The notes under the pieces: generated by a model | The model's database searches: none | Seen by the model: the letters and a program-made list of their open reading frames with translations, nothing else | What the model was told of the DNA's origin: nothing | From: Lachnospiraceae bacterium UBA4711 | GTDB lineage: Bacteria > Bacillota > Clostridia > Lachnospirales > Lachnospiraceae | Reading direction: 5' to 3' | Assembly (NCBI GenBank): GCA_002404515.1 | Contig: DHJV01000078.1 | Location: 1 to 16,228 of the forward strand | DNA: 16,228 nt | Shown here: positions 8,000 through 14,053 of the stretch, one piece after another | Layout of the letters: every line of letters begins with the position of its first letter | Numbering within the stretch: the first letter of the stretch is position 1 | Made by a program: the position numbers and the translations under genes

Positions 8000-8863
8000 T
8001 CACTTCATTGACTTCCGGATATATACGATAGAAAGCAGCATAACCAACACAGTCATAACGATCGTTCCGGCGCTGCCGAGTCCAAACTTCAAACTCTTGA
8101 TACCATACGAGTACAGATACTGCGTGATCGTAGTCGTGCTGTTTGCCGGACCGCCTCCCGTAAGCAGATTGACCTTCTCGAACAAACGGAAGCCATCAAT
8201 CGTCCGAAGCAGGGCACATAGCAGGAGTCCGTTTTTAATATTCGGAATCGTGATCCGTGTCAGCTGCTTCCAGGCACCGGCTCCATCCATCCGCGCCGCC
8301 TCGTACTGCGATTCCGAGATTCCCTGCAGACTTGCATAGAGAAGCAGAAATACAAATGGCGTATTCTGCCATACGTCGATTGCGACAAGCATCGAAAAAG
8401 CAGTATGTATATCGGAAAACCAGTTATATACCGGCAGATGCAGTGCCGTCAGCCATGTATTTACGATACCGTAATTATTGGAGAGCATCATACGAAATGC
8501 CAGCGCCACTGTAACGGTCGGAAGCAGATATGGAAGCAATAACAATGTCCGCATCACCTTCTGCCCAAATTTCAGGCTTTTCACAAATACGGCAAGCAGC
8601 AATCCAAACACCATTTCCAACAGAGTTGATATGAGTGTGAATTTTACTGTATTCCAGATTGCCTTTTGAAAATATCCATTTTTTAACAGACTTTTATAAT
8701 TCTCCCAACCGACAAAATGTACCTCTTTTTTGAGCAGAGAGAAATCTGTAAAGCCATAATATGCAGTGAACACCATCGGATAGATCGTTGTCACTGCTAA
8801 AAAGATTACAGCGGGGATTAACATCCCCACTGCAAATGTTTTTCTTGCGAACTGTTTGTTCAT
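8000..8863 (-). CDS. Sugar ABC transporter permease, MalF/UgpA type
   Basis: This is one of two membrane subunits of a carbohydrate importer. At 287 residues it has about six hydrophobic segments (roughly 11-36, 70-94, 104-127, 155-179, 207-222 and 262-282). The cytoplasmic EAA loop that docks the ATPase is clear at 188-207 (EAARMDGAGAWKQLTRITIP). The motif GGGPANSTTTITQYLY at 236-251 is typical of MalF-type permeases of the carbohydrate-uptake-1 family. The ATG at 8861-8863 lies 6 nt after the stop of the binding-protein gene, and its GGAG site overlaps the end of that gene, so translation is probably coupled. No ATPase gene is present in the window. In Firmicutes a shared MsmK/MalK-type ATPase encoded elsewhere often serves such transporters, which is the likely arrangement here. 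Family assignment is secure; the substrate is unknown. Confidence 0.93.
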   Translation of the reverse strand: MNKQFARKTFAVGMLIPAVIFLAVTTIYPMVFTAYYGFTDFSLLKKEVHFVGWENYKSLLKNGYFQKAIWNTVKFTLISTLLEMVFGLLLAVFVKSLKFGQKVMRTLLLLPYLLPTVTVALAFRMMLSNNYGIVNTWLTALHLPVYNWFSDIHTAFSMLVAIDVWQNTPFVFLLLYASLQGISESQYEAARMDGAGAWKQLTRITIPNIKNGLLLCALLRTIDGFRLFEKVNLLTGGGPANSTTTITQYLYSYGIKSLKFGLGSAGTIVMTVLVMLLSIVYIRKSMK

Positions 8864-8869
8864 GATCTG

Positions 8870-10186
8870 TTACTCCATCAATGCATCCAGCTGTGACTGT
8901 GCATCTGCAAGTCCTTCGTCTACCGTCTTTACTCCATTTAAGATGTTATCCATCTCAGCTCCGAGGATTGTATAGAAGTCTGTCCACTGCTCAATCAAAG
9001 GACGATATTTTCCACTTTCCAGTGCCTGGCATACGACTTCGTAATGTGGATATTTTGCAAGTACATCCTTATTCTGAAGGCTGGAGTAGCGACATGGAAC
9101 GCCTCCGTTATCCACGGTACTAAGCTGTACATCCTTGTCCATCAGATACTCCAGAAGCTCAAGTGTAAGCTCTTTATGCGTGCTGTTTGCGGTAACACCA
9201 AGTGTCCAAATACCATATACATTAGCATTATTTGCCTCACTGTCTGCGGTCTGCTTTCCGCTTAGTGCCATATATGCACCGGTTGAATCATCCGTTGGAT
9301 TATACCAGCCAGGCCAGCCGATAGCTGCGGTTCCGGAACCGTTGTCGATGGATGCGATCAGGTCATCCTTTACCTCTGCGTCACCAGTTGCAACTAACTG
9401 CATGTAATAATCCAAAGCAGTACGGAACTCCTCTGTATCAACCGTCGGCTTGTTGTTATCATCGATTACCCATCCACCGCAGGAAAGCAGGATTGGAAGA
9501 AAATCAACAACAATATTGTTTGCGCTGTCTCCACGATAGATAAAACCCTTCTTACCATTTTCCTGTGCCTTCTTGCTGACTGCGAGCAGGTCATCGAGTG
9601 ACTGCATATCCTCTGCCTTATATCCGGCATCTTCTACATTCTGCTTGTTGTAAAGCAGGACAGTTACATTTCCGTAATATGGTGCAAGATAGATATCATC
9701 ATTGTAATAGCTGACTGCTGTCGTTGCCGGAATAATATCATCATCAAAGCTATAACCCATCTCTGACAGGTTTGCAAGCACACCGCCGGATGTAAACTCT
9801 GCCATCCATGAGCCGTCTACCATACAAAGGTCATATGCACCATCGCTATTTAAAGAATCCAACGCAATTTTGGAATGAAGATCATCCTCTTCCAGTTCAA
9901 GCACCTCACACTTTACGTTATGGCTCTGCTCAAAATCCGGCAGGCACTGCTTGATGACGTCACTGTATGTACCGGAACGAAGTACCAGTGTCAAAGTCTC
10001 TCCATTTCCATCTGTAACTGTCTGTGCATCTGCGGCTGTTGCCTCGGTTGTATCCGCTGCCGCCTCTGTCGTCGTTGCAGCTTCTGTTGTTGTCGTCTCC
10101 TCGGATGTCTGGCTACTGCCACAACCTGCCAGCACAGATCCCATCATTGCAAAGGACAATGCCAATGCTAAAAATCGCTTTTTCAT
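8870..10186 (-). CDS. Extracellular sugar-binding lipoprotein of an ABC transporter
   Basis: This is the solute receptor of the importer, belonging to the family 1 binding proteins (UgpB/MalE-like), anchored to the outer face of the membrane. A charged N-terminus and hydrophobic segment (MKKRFLALALSFAMM) end in the lipobox LAGC with Cys22 as the lipidated residue. A Thr/Glu/Ala-rich linker at about 27-56 precedes the globular domain. The AVSYYNDDIYLAPYYGN region and the aromatic GWPGWYN segment look like cleft-forming elements typical of sugar binders. The ATG at 10184-10186 (438 residues) is chosen because GGAGG sits 11 nt upstream and the signal peptide begins there. An in-frame ATG 20 codons earlier would place non-signal residues ahead of it. 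It lies between the two permease genes, an uncommon order. The ligand cannot be read from the sequence. Confidence 0.93.
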   Translation of the reverse strand: MKKRFLALALSFAMMGSVLAGCGSSQTSEETTTTEAATTTEAAADTTEATAADAQTVTDGNGETLTLVLRSGTYSDVIKQCLPDFEQSHNVKCEVLELEEDDLHSKIALDSLNSDGAYDLCMVDGSWMAEFTSGGVLANLSEMGYSFDDDIIPATTAVSYYNDDIYLAPYYGNVTVLLYNKQNVEDAGYKAEDMQSLDDLLAVSKKAQENGKKGFIYRGDSANNIVVDFLPILLSCGGWVIDDNNKPTVDTEEFRTALDYYMQLVATGDAEVKDDLIASIDNGSGTAAIGWPGWYNPTDDSTGAYMALSGKQTADSEANNANVYGIWTLGVTANSTHKELTLELLEYLMDKDVQLSTVDNGGVPCRYSSLQNKDVLAKYPHYEVVCQALESGKYRPLIEQWTDFYTILGAEMDNILNGVKTVDEGLADAQSQLDALME

Positions 10187-10197
10187 TTCGTTTCTTT

Positions 10198-10202
10198 CCT
10201 CC
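10198..10202 (-). promoter_or_regulatory. Ribosome site fixing the binding-protein start
   Basis: GGAGG on the minus strand lies 11 nt before the ATG at 10186. The same motif and spacing occur before the MalG-type permease, which supports both start choices. Confidence 0.65.
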
Positions 10203-10229
10203 GTTTCTTCGTATAAGAAATATATATTG

Positions 10230-11078
10230 TTACTCTTTGACAGCACCGCTTGATAAACCGGTTATCAGGTAGTTCTGTGCAAAGATGACAAACAGGGTTA
10301 CAGGTATCACCGAGATGACTCCACCAGCTGCCACCAGTCCGAAATTTGTGAGAGAATCATCGGAATTCAATGTGGCAAGTGTTAATGGAACAGTATAATT
10401 CTGCGGTGACTGAACAAATATGACGCTGTATGTATATTCGTTCCATGCATACATAAATGACAACATGGAAACTGCTGCGATGCCCGGAAGTACAAGCGGC
10501 AAAACAATCTTCGTAAACATCTGCCATTCGTTTGTGCCATCCATCATGGCACTCTCCTCTATTTCCTCCGGTAGATCTTCAAAAAAACTGACCATGAACC
10601 AGATGATAAGCGGAATATTGATCAGGATACATGCAAGTACAGCAGGGATCCTTGTATTTAAAATTCCAAACCGGTTGAACATAATATACAAAGGAATCGT
10701 AAATGCAACCGGTGGCAGAATCCGCACAATCAATACCCACAGGGTAAGCGGCTTTTTCATTTTTAGCCGATACCGGTTTCTTGAGATGATATAAGAAGCA
10801 CACAAGCCTACGGCAAGTGATATCACCATGGATATCAGTGTTGTAAAAAGGCTGTTTTTTATTGCCCTTAAAAAACTGCCATCCTGAAACAATGCCTTAA
10901 ACTGCTCGCTTGTCAGTGTCTGCGGAATCAGCGAGATTTTTCCCGTCATCTCCGACATGGGCCGTATCGCCATGGCAATCAGCCAGTAAAGCGGAAACAC
11001 TGCAATCAGCACCAGACATATGCAAATGATAATCTTGACCGTTCTTATTGAATATCGTTTTATTTTTTCTGCCTTCAT
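10230..11078 (-). CDS. Sugar ABC transporter permease, MalG/UgpE type
   Basis: This is the second membrane subunit of the importer and the first gene of the cluster. From the chosen start it has 282 residues. A first membrane span lies at about 15-37, followed by an outside loop with the TLTSEQFKALFQDGSFLRAIKNS pattern typical of MalG proteins. Further spans lie near 78-99, 112-135, 145-165, 195-212 and 246-268. The ATPase-docking EAA loop is at 173-194 and slightly degenerate (ESAMMDGTNEW where EAAxxDGA is usual). The start at ATG 11076-11078 is preferred because GGAGG lies 11 nt upstream (11090-11094). In-frame ATGs at 11096 and 11114 have weaker or no ribosome sites and would add up to 12 polar residues. 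It is divergent from the oxidoreductase gene across a 228-bp regulatory region. Family is certain; start is fairly sure. Confidence 0.92.
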   Translation of the reverse strand: MKAEKIKRYSIRTVKIIICICLVLIAVFPLYWLIAMAIRPMSEMTGKISLIPQTLTSEQFKALFQDGSFLRAIKNSLFTTLISMVISLAVGLCASYIISRNRYRLKMKKPLTLWVLIVRILPPVAFTIPLYIMFNRFGILNTRIPAVLACILINIPLIIWFMVSFFEDLPEEIEESAMMDGTNEWQMFTKIVLPLVLPGIAAVSMLSFMYAWNEYTYSVIFVQSPQNYTVPLTLATLNSDDSLTNFGLVAAGGVISVIPVTLFVIFAQNYLITGLSSGAVKE

Positions 11079-11089
11079 ATCGACTTTTT

Positions 11090-11094
11090 CCTCC
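11090..11094 (-). promoter_or_regulatory. Ribosome site fixing the MalG-type permease start
   Basis: GGAGG on the minus strand, 11 nt before the ATG at 11078. The ATG at 11096 has only GGGA nearby, and the ATG at 11114 has no purine-rich site. Confidence 0.6.
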
Positions 11095-11165
11095 ATCAGA
11101 TCTTCCCAACGCATACATCATAATGGACATGTGTAAGATAAAAAATCATTATTCTGTTAATTTTA

Positions 11166-11183
11166 GGTAAATAAACATTTACC
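11166..11183. promoter_or_regulatory. Operator-like inverted repeat in the divergent intergenic region
   Basis: GGTAAAT-AAAC-ATTTACC has perfect 7-bp arms around a 4-bp centre. It lies between the start of the ABC cluster and the oxidoreductase promoter, about 50 bp upstream of the latter's -35 box. Its size and symmetry fit a dimeric regulator site that could act on both directions. No regulator of a sugar-binding family is encoded in the window. I could not identify a convincing promoter for the ABC cluster itself in 11079-11231. Confidence 0.5.
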
Positions 11184-11195
11184 CGACTGAAGATC

Positions 11196-11220
11196 CAATT
11201 TATATTGCTCAATTTATATT
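11196..11220. repeat. Tandem direct repeat CAATTTATATT
   Basis: The 11-mer CAATTTATATT is found at 11196-11206 and again at 11210-11220, a period of 14 bp, directly upstream of the oxidoreductase promoter. It could be an activator site or an AT-rich upstream element. It is also AT-rich enough that chance cannot be dismissed. Confidence 0.4.
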
Positions 11221-11231
11221 CGAAAAAGCTA

Positions 11232-11260
11232 TTCAAAAAATCATTATATTTTGGTATAAT
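11232..11260 (+). promoter_or_regulatory. Extended -10 promoter of the oxidoreductase gene
   Basis: A perfect TATAAT (11255-11260) is preceded by the extended -10 TG (11252-11253) and, after 17 bp, by TTCAAA (11232-11237), 4 of 6 matches to the -35 consensus. The start would fall near 11267, leaving a leader of about 40 nt before the ATG at 11307. Confidence 0.7.
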
Positions 11261-11306
11261 CAAAAATAGTTATGGAGTCATACCGCTGACACGGAAGGAG
11301 TTTTAT

Positions 11307-12287
11307 ATGATTAATTTTAAAGTCGGAATTATGGGTGCCGGGAAAATCGCCGGCGTTATTGCAGATACACTCAGAGATTTGGATGCGTTCGAAGCATACG
11401 CGATTGCTTCCCGCGATACAGAAAAAGCAGAAGCATTTGCCAAGGAACACGGCGTTACCAAATCTTATGGCTCTTATGAAGAACTGGTGGCTGATCCAGA
11501 TGTCGAACTCATCTACATCGCAACCCCGCATTCCCATCATGCAGAGCACGCAAAGCTTTGTCTGAATGCAGGAAAACCAGTGCTTGTTGAGAAAGCATTT
11601 TCTTATAACGCAGCTACAACGGAAGAAGTTCTGAACCTTGCAAAAGAGAAGAACCTGTTCTGCGGCGAGGCAATGTGGATCCGTTTCATGCCAATGTACC
11701 GTCTGATGGCAGAATACATCCAGAAGGGCGCGATCGGCCGCGTGAATAACATTACCTGTTCGCTCGGATACTCCCTTTTGAGAAAAGAGCGCCTGACAAA
11801 GCCGGAGCTTGCCGGTGGTGCGTTGCTTGACCTCGGTGTATACCCATTGAACCTTGTTTCCATGCTTTATGGTTCAGAAGCACCAATGATTGCTTCCACC
11901 TGTGCAAAGCTGGATACCGGCGTTGACGCACAGGAAGTGTTGCAGATCACTTACAAGGGCGGCAGATGTGCAAACGCATTTGTCACACTGATGTATCAGC
12001 CAGATAACAACGCCAGAATCTACGGTGACCGTGGATATATCGAGATCGATAATATCAACTGCCCGGAAACATTCCGTATTTACAATGCAGATCACAAGCT
12101 CGTGCTTGAGACAAAGAAGCCGGACAAACAGACAACCGGTTATGAATTTGAGTTTATCGCAGCCAGAGACGCGATCATCGTTGGCCAGATCGAATGCCCG
12201 GAGATGCCTCATTCCGAGACTCTTCGTATCATGCAGATCTGCGACTCACTGAGAAACACTTGGCAGATCAAATACCCAATGGAATAA
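11307..12287 (+). CDS. Gfo/Idh/MocA-family NAD(P)-dependent oxidoreductase
   Basis: This is a predicted soluble dehydrogenase acting on a sugar, sugar derivative, inositol or diol. The N-terminal Rossmann domain has GIMGAGKIAG at 7-16. The nucleotide-domain end carries the EKAF motif (95-98), in which Lys96 is the predicted catalytic lysine. The C-terminal domain has GEAMWIRFMPMY (120-131) and LDLGVYPLNL (174-183), with Tyr179. These blocks are characteristic of the dihydrodiol dehydrogenase-like branch of the family. The ATG at 11307 (326 residues) follows AAGGAG at 6 nt. The open frame extends 34 codons upstream, but those codons contain the promoter. It is divergent from the ABC transporter cluster, so it probably belongs to the same pathway, for example oxidising or epimerising the imported sugar. 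The substrate is not assignable from sequence. A hairpin terminator follows the stop. Confidence 0.9.
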   Translation: MINFKVGIMGAGKIAGVIADTLRDLDAFEAYAIASRDTEKAEAFAKEHGVTKSYGSYEELVADPDVELIYIATPHSHHAEHAKLCLNAGKPVLVEKAFSYNAATTEEVLNLAKEKNLFCGEAMWIRFMPMYRLMAEYIQKGAIGRVNNITCSLGYSLLRKERLTKPELAGGALLDLGVYPLNLVSMLYGSEAPMIASTCAKLDTGVDAQEVLQITYKGGRCANAFVTLMYQPDNNARIYGDRGYIEIDNINCPETFRIYNADHKLVLETKKPDKQTTGYEFEFIAARDAIIVGQIECPEMPHSETLRIMQICDSLRNTWQIKYPME

Positions 12288-12313
12288 TAATCCACACAAA
12301 CGACTTTAGACAA

Positions 12314-12356
12314 ACGCCGGGCAAGGAGATGTTCTCCCATGTCCGGTGTTTTATTT
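12314..12356 (+). terminator. Rho-independent terminator after the oxidoreductase gene
   Basis: The stem ACGCCGG (12314-12320) pairs with CCGGTGT (12343-12349). An inner GGAGA/TCTCC helix extends it, and the T-rich run TTTTATTT follows. It begins 26 nt after the stop and is also placed between convergent genes, so it can isolate the LytTR gene. Confidence 0.75.
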
Positions 12357-12363
12357 CTGTCAT

Positions 12364-13179
12364 TCATTCTAATAAAATCCTACGTCTCCGCTTGCGCATC
12401 CACATTTCCTGCACAGTCGGAAACTGTTCATGCAGAGACCGCACGTAGGTGGAACCGATTGCAATCTGTTCGGAGTTCCGCATCGTGATGATCCGGTTCG
12501 TATAATCGATTGCCTGCACATAATTTGCATTGATAATTCCACTTCGCGAACATTGCAGAAAATACCATACATCGGCAACTTCCAGGAGCTGCTGCAAGGT
12601 AATGTAGCGCACATGGTATCTTCCGCCGCTGTGCAGGCACACCTCCATCGCGCGGTTGATTGCCTGTATATGACTGACCTGTGCACATTGAATGGGATAG
12701 AGTACATTCTGATTCTGAATGTACAACATTCGTGCTTCCAGCTTGTCCCGCCGCGCGGACGAATGTATACCTGCCCTTGGATACCCGCTCTCCTGCAATG
12801 CCTGTCCGAGTGTCGCACACAACCGCTCTTCTATCGCAAGTGTGTCTATAACTTCAAAACAGCGCAGCTCCTGATCACAATAACTGCTTGGATCTTCCAC
12901 ATCGGAGATCAATATCATCGGTGTCTTTCGATAACGCTTTAATCTGCGCGCCGACTCCATAAACCGGTATGCGTCCGCCATATTCTGATGAAACCGTTCC
13001 TCCGTCGGTCCACACACAATAACATCAACCTGATGCTCGACAATTATCTTGTATGCAGTTATATAATTTCTGACAATCTTTACGGAATATTCCAGCGATA
13101 ACTGGTCTGCGATCATACGACTTCTGTCCCATATCTGTTCATCCCCCATGATAAACAGGACTATTTTTCTCTCCTTCAA
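12364..13179 (-). CDS. LytTR-domain DNA-binding regulator with degenerate receiver
   Basis: The C-terminal part (about 160-255) matches a LytTR DNA-binding domain: YITLQQLLEVADVWYFLQCSR and GIINANYVQAID resemble the usual conserved I-x-Y-x-E and HRSYIVN-type blocks, and a basic tail (RKRRRR) ends the protein. The first 130 residues have the strand-helix rhythm of a response-regulator receiver. They keep an acidic pair (Asp13-Glu14), but where the phosphorylated Asp should end strand 3 they read DVIVCGPT (52-59). The conserved Lys of strand 5 is also not apparent (VIDTLAI). It is therefore a probable pseudo-receiver, acting without phosphorylation or through another signal. No histidine kinase is nearby. 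The start is TTG (13177-13179) with GAGGGG 8 nt upstream; the first ATG, ten codons later, would remove strand 1. The 271-residue length is usual for this architecture. Target genes are unknown. Confidence 0.82.
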   Translation of the reverse strand: MKERKIVLFIMGDEQIWDRSRMIADQLSLEYSVKIVRNYITAYKIIVEHQVDVIVCGPTEERFHQNMADAYRFMESARRLKRYRKTPMILISDVEDPSSYCDQELRCFEVIDTLAIEERLCATLGQALQESGYPRAGIHSSARRDKLEARMLYIQNQNVLYPIQCAQVSHIQAINRAMEVCLHSGGRYHVRYITLQQLLEVADVWYFLQCSRSGIINANYVQAIDYTNRIITMRNSEQIAIGSTYVRSLHEQFPTVQEMWMRKRRRRILLE

Positions 13180-13187
13180 TCTAGTTT

Positions 13188-13193
13188 CCCCTC
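13188..13193 (-). promoter_or_regulatory. Ribosome site for a TTG start of the LytTR gene
   Basis: GAGGGG lies 8 nt before TTG 13179 on the minus strand. An AAGGAG sits just inside the proposed coding region but has no ATG, GTG or TTG at a good distance after it. The start is therefore the least certain of the window. Confidence 0.45.
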
Positions 13194-13200
13194 ATAAAAT

Positions 13201-13237
13201 AAAAGCAGAAAAACCTTCCTCCTGTCTTTCTGCTTTT
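13201..13237 (-). terminator. Terminator after aroD
   Basis: AAAAGCAGAAA (13227-13237 read on the minus strand) pairs with TTTCTGCTTTT (13201-13211), a perfect 11-bp stem, followed on the minus strand by ATTTTAT. It begins about 8 nt after the aroD stop and ends about 20 nt before the LytTR start. The LytTR gene must then rely on read-through or on a promoter that I cannot identify in this short gap. Confidence 0.7.
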
Positions 13238-13244
13238 TCCTCTT

Positions 13245-14027
13245 CTAGTTACAATATTTTTCTATCAGTGCAAGTGCTTCGTCCATCTTCTCAACCGGAA
13301 TCTGTCCCGGTGCAGACGCCTCTGCAAAGCTTGCAAATGTAATCGCACTTCCAAATACCTGTCCGCTGATCCGGCTGATGGCTCCCATCTTCCCCATCGA
13401 CATAGTGACAACCGGCACCTCTGCGTACGCTTCCTGCATCATCGCTGTGGCAGCAAGCAGATTCACAACATGCATTTTATTTTCCGGCATAACCGCAATC
13501 TTCACAACATCCGCACCAAGATCCTGCATGCTCCGCAACCGGTTCACGATTGTCGCCGCATCCGGTGTCGTCTGAAAATCATGGTTCGACATGATGATCT
13601 TTACCCCTTTTTCCTTCGCAAGATTGATCAAAGCCTTTGCCTGCTCTGCCCCGGAAAACAGTTCGATATCCACCATATCTGCAACTGCCTGTCCAATCAC
13701 ATGTTGATTGATGTCGTAGATTGTCGGCGTGGTGAAGGCAAGCTTCTCGCCACCCTCCGCCTCACTCCGGATCGTAAATAATAACACTTTCTCCGGCAGA
13801 ATCTCTGCTGTCTCCGCAAGCAGGCTATCCAATTGTTCATAATCAGACAAAATATCCAGATAATCGCCACGAAGCTCCACCATATCAATGGCAGAGCTTC
13901 TGTGTGACTGCTTTATCTGATTCGCCTGCTCCAATATATCCTCTTTCGTGCGTCCCACCAGCGGCACGCAGATCTTCGGTCGGTCAAAACCGATGATACA
14001 TCGTTTTATCTTACAATAACGAATCAT
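13245..14027 (-). CDS. aroD: Type I 3-dehydroquinate dehydratase
   Basis: This enzyme catalyses the third step of the shikimate pathway, dehydration of 3-dehydroquinate to 3-dehydroshikimate, through a Schiff base on lysine in a TIM-barrel fold. Active-site features are all visible: ELRGD (51-55) that holds the substrate, the general acid/base His149 in SNHDFQTTP, the Schiff-base Lys176 in DVVKIAVMP, Arg219 in AISRISG and the closing-loop SAPGQIP (238-244). The length of 260 residues is slightly above the usual 250, because of a short N-terminal extension before FDRPKICVPLVG. The ATG at 14025-14027 follows AGAGGAAA at about 7 nt. It starts 26 nt after the stop of the membrane-protein gene and so is probably co-transcribed with it, then terminates immediately. 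No other shikimate gene is in the window. Identification is secure. Confidence 0.96.
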   Translation of the reverse strand: MIRYCKIKRCIIGFDRPKICVPLVGRTKEDILEQANQIKQSHRSSAIDMVELRGDYLDILSDYEQLDSLLAETAEILPEKVLLFTIRSEAEGGEKLAFTTPTIYDINQHVIGQAVADMVDIELFSGAEQAKALINLAKEKGVKIIMSNHDFQTTPDAATIVNRLRSMQDLGADVVKIAVMPENKMHVVNLLAATAMMQEAYAEVPVVTMSMGKMGAISRISGQVFGSAITFASFAEASAPGQIPVEKMDEALALIEKYCN

Positions 14028-14053
14028 ATAATTTCCTCTATTTACTTATCCTT

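Noticed and set aside
11115..11231. Promoter for the ABC transporter cluster
   Set aside because: Several TATAAA or AATAAT boxes occur on the minus strand, but none has a convincing -35 box at 16-18 bp. A promoter must exist, but I cannot place it.
13180..13201. Four-codon leader frame (ATG to TAG) just before the LytTR gene
   Set aside because: No ribosome site at a useful distance; so short a frame is expected by chance.
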